In this document: piece after piece, positions 61,404 to 64,000 of the stretch
Layout: each line of letters begins with the position of its first letter
Numbering within the stretch: position 1 is the stretch's first letter
Program-made: the position numbers and the translations under genes
Notes under the pieces: generated by a model
Told to the model about the DNA's origin: nothing
The model's database searches: none
What the model saw: only the letters and a program-made list of their open reading frames with translations
Assembly: GCA_963707435.1 (NCBI GenBank)
Contig: CAVPPF010000006.1
Span: 248,001-312,000 of the forward strand
DNA: 64,000 nucleotides
Direction of reading: 5' to 3'
Origin: UBA4744 sp963707435
Lineage (GTDB): Bacteria; Actinomycetota; Acidimicrobiia; Spongiisociales; UBA4744

Positions 61404-61838
61404 ATGGTCATACTCAAACGCCGATCGGATCGGATCGACGTGCTCCGGGTGATCCCCATGTTCTCCCATCTGAGCAAGAAGGACTTGAACGAGCTGGCCA
61501 AGCGAGCCGACGAAGTGGCGGTCGAGCAGGGGACGGTGCTCGCCAAGGAGGGGGAGCGCGGCAGTGAGTGTTTCGTCATCCTCCGCGGGAAGGTCGGCGT
61601 CAGCCGCAGCGGCCGGCGGATCACGTCGGGGCGGTGGGGGGCCGTGATCGGCGAGATGGCGCTGCTCGACGGGATGCCCCGCAGTGCCACACTCGTTGCC
61701 GAAGAGGATTCCGTCCTGCTGGTGATTCACCGGCGTGACTTCCAGTACCTGGTCGACAACCTGCCGGGTTTCTCCCGCAAGCTGCTCATGAACCTGTCCG
61801 GCCACCTGCGGCGCATGGACAAGGCTCTGGATCTCTGA
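61404..61838 (+). CDS. Stand-alone cyclic nucleotide-binding domain protein
   Basis: A 144-residue cNMP-binding protein without a DNA-binding domain. The beta roll begins IPMFSHLSKKDLNELAKRA. The phosphate-binding cassette is GEMALLDGMPRSATLVAEED, retaining the Glu for the ribose hydroxyl and the Arg for the phosphate, so it should bind cAMP or cGMP. C-terminal helices end LLMNLSGHLRRMDKAL. It probably regulates a partner by protein contact. TAGAAT at about 61366-61371 could be the -10 element, and GAGAGG lies 8 bases before ATG 61404. Confidence 0.87.
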   Translation: MVILKRRSDRIDVLRVIPMFSHLSKKDLNELAKRADEVAVEQGTVLAKEGERGSECFVILRGKVGVSRSGRRITSGRWGAVIGEMALLDGMPRSATLVAEEDSVLLVIHRRDFQYLVDNLPGFSRKLLMNLSGHLRRMDKALDL

Positions 61839-61893
61839 ACTACGTCGTCGGGCGCCTGCCCGTCACCCGGAGGCATCGGTGCAGTAGGTTGGG

Positions 61894-61958
61894 GGGACCG
61901 CGTGGTCCCGCGGTTGAGGCGTCGACGCCCTCGCTCGCCGGGACCCTCGACAGGGAGG
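61894..61958 (+). promoter_or_regulatory. Structured 5' leader with mutually exclusive hairpins before the amidohydrolase gene
   Basis: GGGACC (61894-61899) can pair with GGTCCC (61904-61909), but the same GGTCCC is also complementary to GGGACC at 61940-61945. CCCT (61944-61947) can pair with AGGG (61952-61955), which is part of the Shine-Dalgarno GGGAGG (61953-61958). The two pairings of GGTCCC would therefore hide or expose the ribosome-binding site. This is a structural reading only. Confidence 0.4.
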
Positions 61959-61965
61959 CCCCTAC

Positions 61966-62808
61966 ATGGCGAACGTTGTCCGAGCAGCCATCGTCCAGAC
62001 AGAATGGACCGGCGACCAGGGTTCGATGATCGACAAGTCTGTTGAGTTCGCCCGGGAGGCCGCCCGGCAGGGCGCCCAGGTGATGTGCTTCCAGGAACTG
62101 TTCTACGGTCCCTACTTCTGCCAGGTCCAGGAAAACGAGTACTTCGACTACGCCGAGCCGATTCCCGACGGTCCGACCACCCGCCGGATGCAGGACCTCG
62201 CCAAAGAGACCGGGATGGTCCTCGTCGTCCCCATCTTCGAGAAAGAAGATGACGGCTTCTACTTCAATACCGCAGCGGTGATCGACGCCGACGGGTCCTA
62301 CCTGGGCAAGTACCGCAAGACCCACATCCCCCAGGTGAACGGGTTCTGGGAGAAGTTCTACTTCCGGCCGGGGAACATGGGCTACCCGGTCTTCGATACC
62401 GCCGTGGGACGGATCGGGGTCTACATCTGCTACGACCGGCACTTCCCGGAGGGATGGCGAGCCCTCGGTCTGGCCGGCGCCAAAATCGTCTTCAACCCCT
62501 CGGCCACCAGCCGGGGCTTATCGATGTACCTGTGGAATCTCGAACAGCCGGCGGCGGCAGTCGCCAACGAGTATTTCATCGGGGCGATCAACCGCGTCGG
62601 TAAGGAACCGCTGGGCGACAACGATTTCTACGGGTCGTCGTACTTCGTGGATCCGCGTGGTCAGATCGTTGAGGGGGCAGCCTCCGATACGGCGGAGGAA
62701 CTGGTCGTGCGGGACCTCGATCTCGATATGATCGAAGAAGTCCGCAAGCAGTGGGCCTTCTACCGTGACCGGCGACCCGACGCGTACGGCGATCTGGTCG
62801 CTCCATAG
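61966..62808 (+). CDS. Carbon-nitrogen hydrolase, beta-ureidopropionase-like
   Basis: A 280-residue nitrilase-superfamily amidohydrolase with the catalytic triad Glu44 (CFQELFY), Lys118 (RKTHIPQ) and Cys155 (YICYDRHFPEG). The sequence around the cysteine, followed by RALGLAGAKIVFNPSATSRG, matches the beta-ureidopropionase/N-carbamoylputrescine amidase branch. These enzymes release ammonia and CO2 from N-carbamyl amines. The following aminotransferase gene, 27 bases downstream, makes N-carbamyl-beta-alanine of the reductive pyrimidine pathway the most likely substrate; N-carbamoylputrescine is the main alternative. GGGAGG is placed 7 bases before the ATG. Confidence 0.93.
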   Translation: MANVVRAAIVQTEWTGDQGSMIDKSVEFAREAARQGAQVMCFQELFYGPYFCQVQENEYFDYAEPIPDGPTTRRMQDLAKETGMVLVVPIFEKEDDGFYFNTAAVIDADGSYLGKYRKTHIPQVNGFWEKFYFRPGNMGYPVFDTAVGRIGVYICYDRHFPEGWRALGLAGAKIVFNPSATSRGLSMYLWNLEQPAAAVANEYFIGAINRVGKEPLGDNDFYGSSYFVDPRGQIVEGAASDTAEELVVRDLDLDMIEEVRKQWAFYRDRRPDAYGDLVAP

Positions 62809-62835
62809 CCAATCGAGACAGAACCGAGGGGACTC

Positions 62836-64000
62836 ATGGGCGTTCATCAAGACCTCCACACCCGGCACCGGCACGTGCTGCCCTCCTGGCTGGCGCTCTA
62901 CTACCAGCAGCCGATCGCGCTGGTCGGCGGCGAGGGCAGGCGAGTCAGAGATGCAGAAGGAACGGAGTACCTCGACTTCTTCGGCGGCATCCTCACCACG
63001 ATGACCGGCTACAACGTGCCCGAGGTAGTCGAAGCGATCCAGCGCCAGAGCGAGCGCATCCTGCACTCGTCGACCCTGTACCTCATCGAACAGCAGATCG
63101 AGCTGGCCGAGAAACTGGCCGAACTGTCGGGCATCCCCGATGCCAAGGTGTTCTTCACCAACTCGGGGACCGAAGCCAACGATGCGGCCATGTTGCTGGC
63201 CACCACGTACCGGCAGTCCAACGAGGTGCTGGCGATCCGCAACAGCTACCACGGCCGTTCGTTTGCGGCCATTTCCTTGACGGGCAACCGGTCCTGGTCG
63301 CCGAGCAGTCTCGGTCCGCTCAACGTCACCTATGTGCACGGCGGCTACCGGTACCGCAGTCCCTTCGGGCACCTCCTCGATCAGGACTTCATCGCCGCCT
63401 GTGTCGACGACCTGCGAGACCTGCTGAACGTGGCAACGGCCGGCGACGTGGCCTGCATGATCGCCGAACCGATCCAGGGGGTGGGCGGTTTCGTGACCCC
63501 GCCGGACGGGTTGTTCGGGGCCATGAAGGAGGAACTCGACAAGCACGGAATCCTCTTCGTTTCCGACGAGGTCCAGACCGGGTGGGGTCGAACCGGGGAG
63601 AACTTCTGGGGATACCAGGCGCACGGGATCGTTCCGGATCTCATCACCTTCGCCAAGGGATTGGGAAACGGCCTGGCCCTCGGCGGCGTGATCGGGCGGC
63701 CGGAGATCATGGATTGCTTGACGGCCAACTCGATCTCCACGTTCGGCGGCAATCCGCTCTCGACCGCCGGGGCGCTCGCCAACCTCGAGTACCTGCTTGA
63801 GCACGACCTGCAAACCAACAGTCTCAAGGTCGGCCAGCATCTCCGCTCGCAGATCGACCATCTGGCCGACCGGTACGAGATCATCGGCGATGTGCGCGGC
63901 AAGGGGCTCATGATCGGCGTCGAACTGGTGCATCCGGGCGGCAAGGACCCCTATCCGGAGGCGGCCGGCCGGATCATGGAGGAAACCCGGGCCGGGGGTC
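62836..64000 (+). CDS. Class III aminotransferase (AGXT2/beta-alanine-pyruvate type), 3' end outside window
   Basis: The frame opens at ATG 62836 with GAGGGG just upstream and runs beyond the right edge, giving 388 residues here. It is a PLP-dependent class III (omega) aminotransferase: FTNSGTEANDAAMLLA binds the cofactor phosphate, NSYHGRSF stacks on the ring, ISDEVQ-type Asp is in FVSDEVQTGWGRTG, and the Schiff-base lysine is Lys274 in ITFAKGLGNG. STFGGNPLSTAGA is the next conserved loop. The pattern is closest to the alanine-glyoxylate aminotransferase 2/PydD-like group. Next to the ureidopropionase it probably converts beta-alanine to malonate semialdehyde. Confidence 0.93.
   Translation, partial: MGVHQDLHTRHRHVLPSWLALYYQQPIALVGGEGRRVRDAEGTEYLDFFGGILTTMTGYNVPEVVEAIQRQSERILHSSTLYLIEQQIELAEKLAELSGIPDAKVFFTNSGTEANDAAMLLATTYRQSNEVLAIRNSYHGRSFAAISLTGNRSWSPSSLGPLNVTYVHGGYRYRSPFGHLLDQDFIAACVDDLRDLLNVATAGDVACMIAEPIQGVGGFVTPPDGLFGAMKEELDKHGILFVSDEVQTGWGRTGENFWGYQAHGIVPDLITFAKGLGNGLALGGVIGRPEIMDCLTANSISTFGGNPLSTAGALANLEYLLEHDLQTNSLKVGQHLRSQIDHLADRYEIIGDVRGKGLMIGVELVHPGGKDPYPEAAGRIMEETRAGG

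Noticed and set aside
62518..63933. Minus-strand 471-residue ORF opposite the amidohydrolase and aminotransferase
   Set aside because: Both plus-strand genes have complete catalytic motifs; the minus frame has none.

Overview
This 64 kb window comes from a high-GC Gram-positive bacterium, most likely an actinomycetote of the Acidimicrobiia type. The assignment is an inference from several traits: the large (about 1,590 residue) NAD-glutamate dehydrogenase, many lipoproteins whose lipobox cysteine is followed by a Thr/Pro-rich linker, an actinobacterial-type thiosulfate sulfurtransferase with a CRIGERSS active-site loop, and many start codons without a Shine-Dalgarno sequence but with TANNNT 6-8 bases upstream. 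I see no rRNA, tRNA, CRISPR array, insertion sequence or prophage. Nearly all of the DNA is coding.

Layout. 1-5100: cell-surface proteins (a PD40 propeller cut by the window edge, a CapA-type lipoprotein, a DUF3160 lipoprotein with two excalibur motifs). 5101-14156: a broken small membrane protein, a primary-type sigma factor, a secreted subtilisin with a Trp/Ser repeat tail, and NAD-glutamate dehydrogenase. 14312-22185: asnS, a three-gene ABC-2 exporter, a glycosyltransferase, two alpha/beta hydrolases, a ProXp-type editing protein and an ArsR-like regulator. 22298-30794: an FAD oxidoreductase, an S9 peptidase, a lipoprotein with a cell-wall-binding-2-like region, a YbaK deacylase, an MFS transporter, a DM13 protein and an MpaB-type oxygenase. 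30856-38316: lipoproteins, a CBS protein, a YjdI-CDGSH fusion, an enoyl-CoA hydratase and an SDR. 38332-43852: a penicillin acylase, a PEP-utilising enzyme and a ferrochelatase-like protein, the last two divergent around a 27-bp palindrome. 43929-48997: two degenerate PlsY-like membrane proteins flanking a lipoprotein-adaptor-ATPase-permease (MacAB-like) operon. 49061-58386: a tocopherol-cyclase-like protein, then a poorly characterised group of membrane and zinc-ribbon proteins including one of 1,411 residues. 58471-64000: Fe-S and sulfur genes (a 4Fe-4S protein, sulfurtransferase, SufE), a cyclic-nucleotide-binding protein, and a beta-ureidopropionase-like amidohydrolase followed by a class III aminotransferase, which fits the end of reductive pyrimidine catabolism.

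Two themes stand out. First, at least three genes (sigma factor, glutamate dehydrogenase, zinc-ribbon protein), and probably a fourth small one, are interrupted by single-base indels that restore family-like sequence when corrected. Base-level assembly error is the simplest explanation, but the sites deserve checking. Second, 50181-58386 looks like an undescribed cell-envelope assembly: a DUF6777/zinc-ribbon/SH3-like protein, a multispanning protein, a giant membrane protein with a recent 276-bp internal duplication and a long helical tail, and a zinc-ribbon partner.
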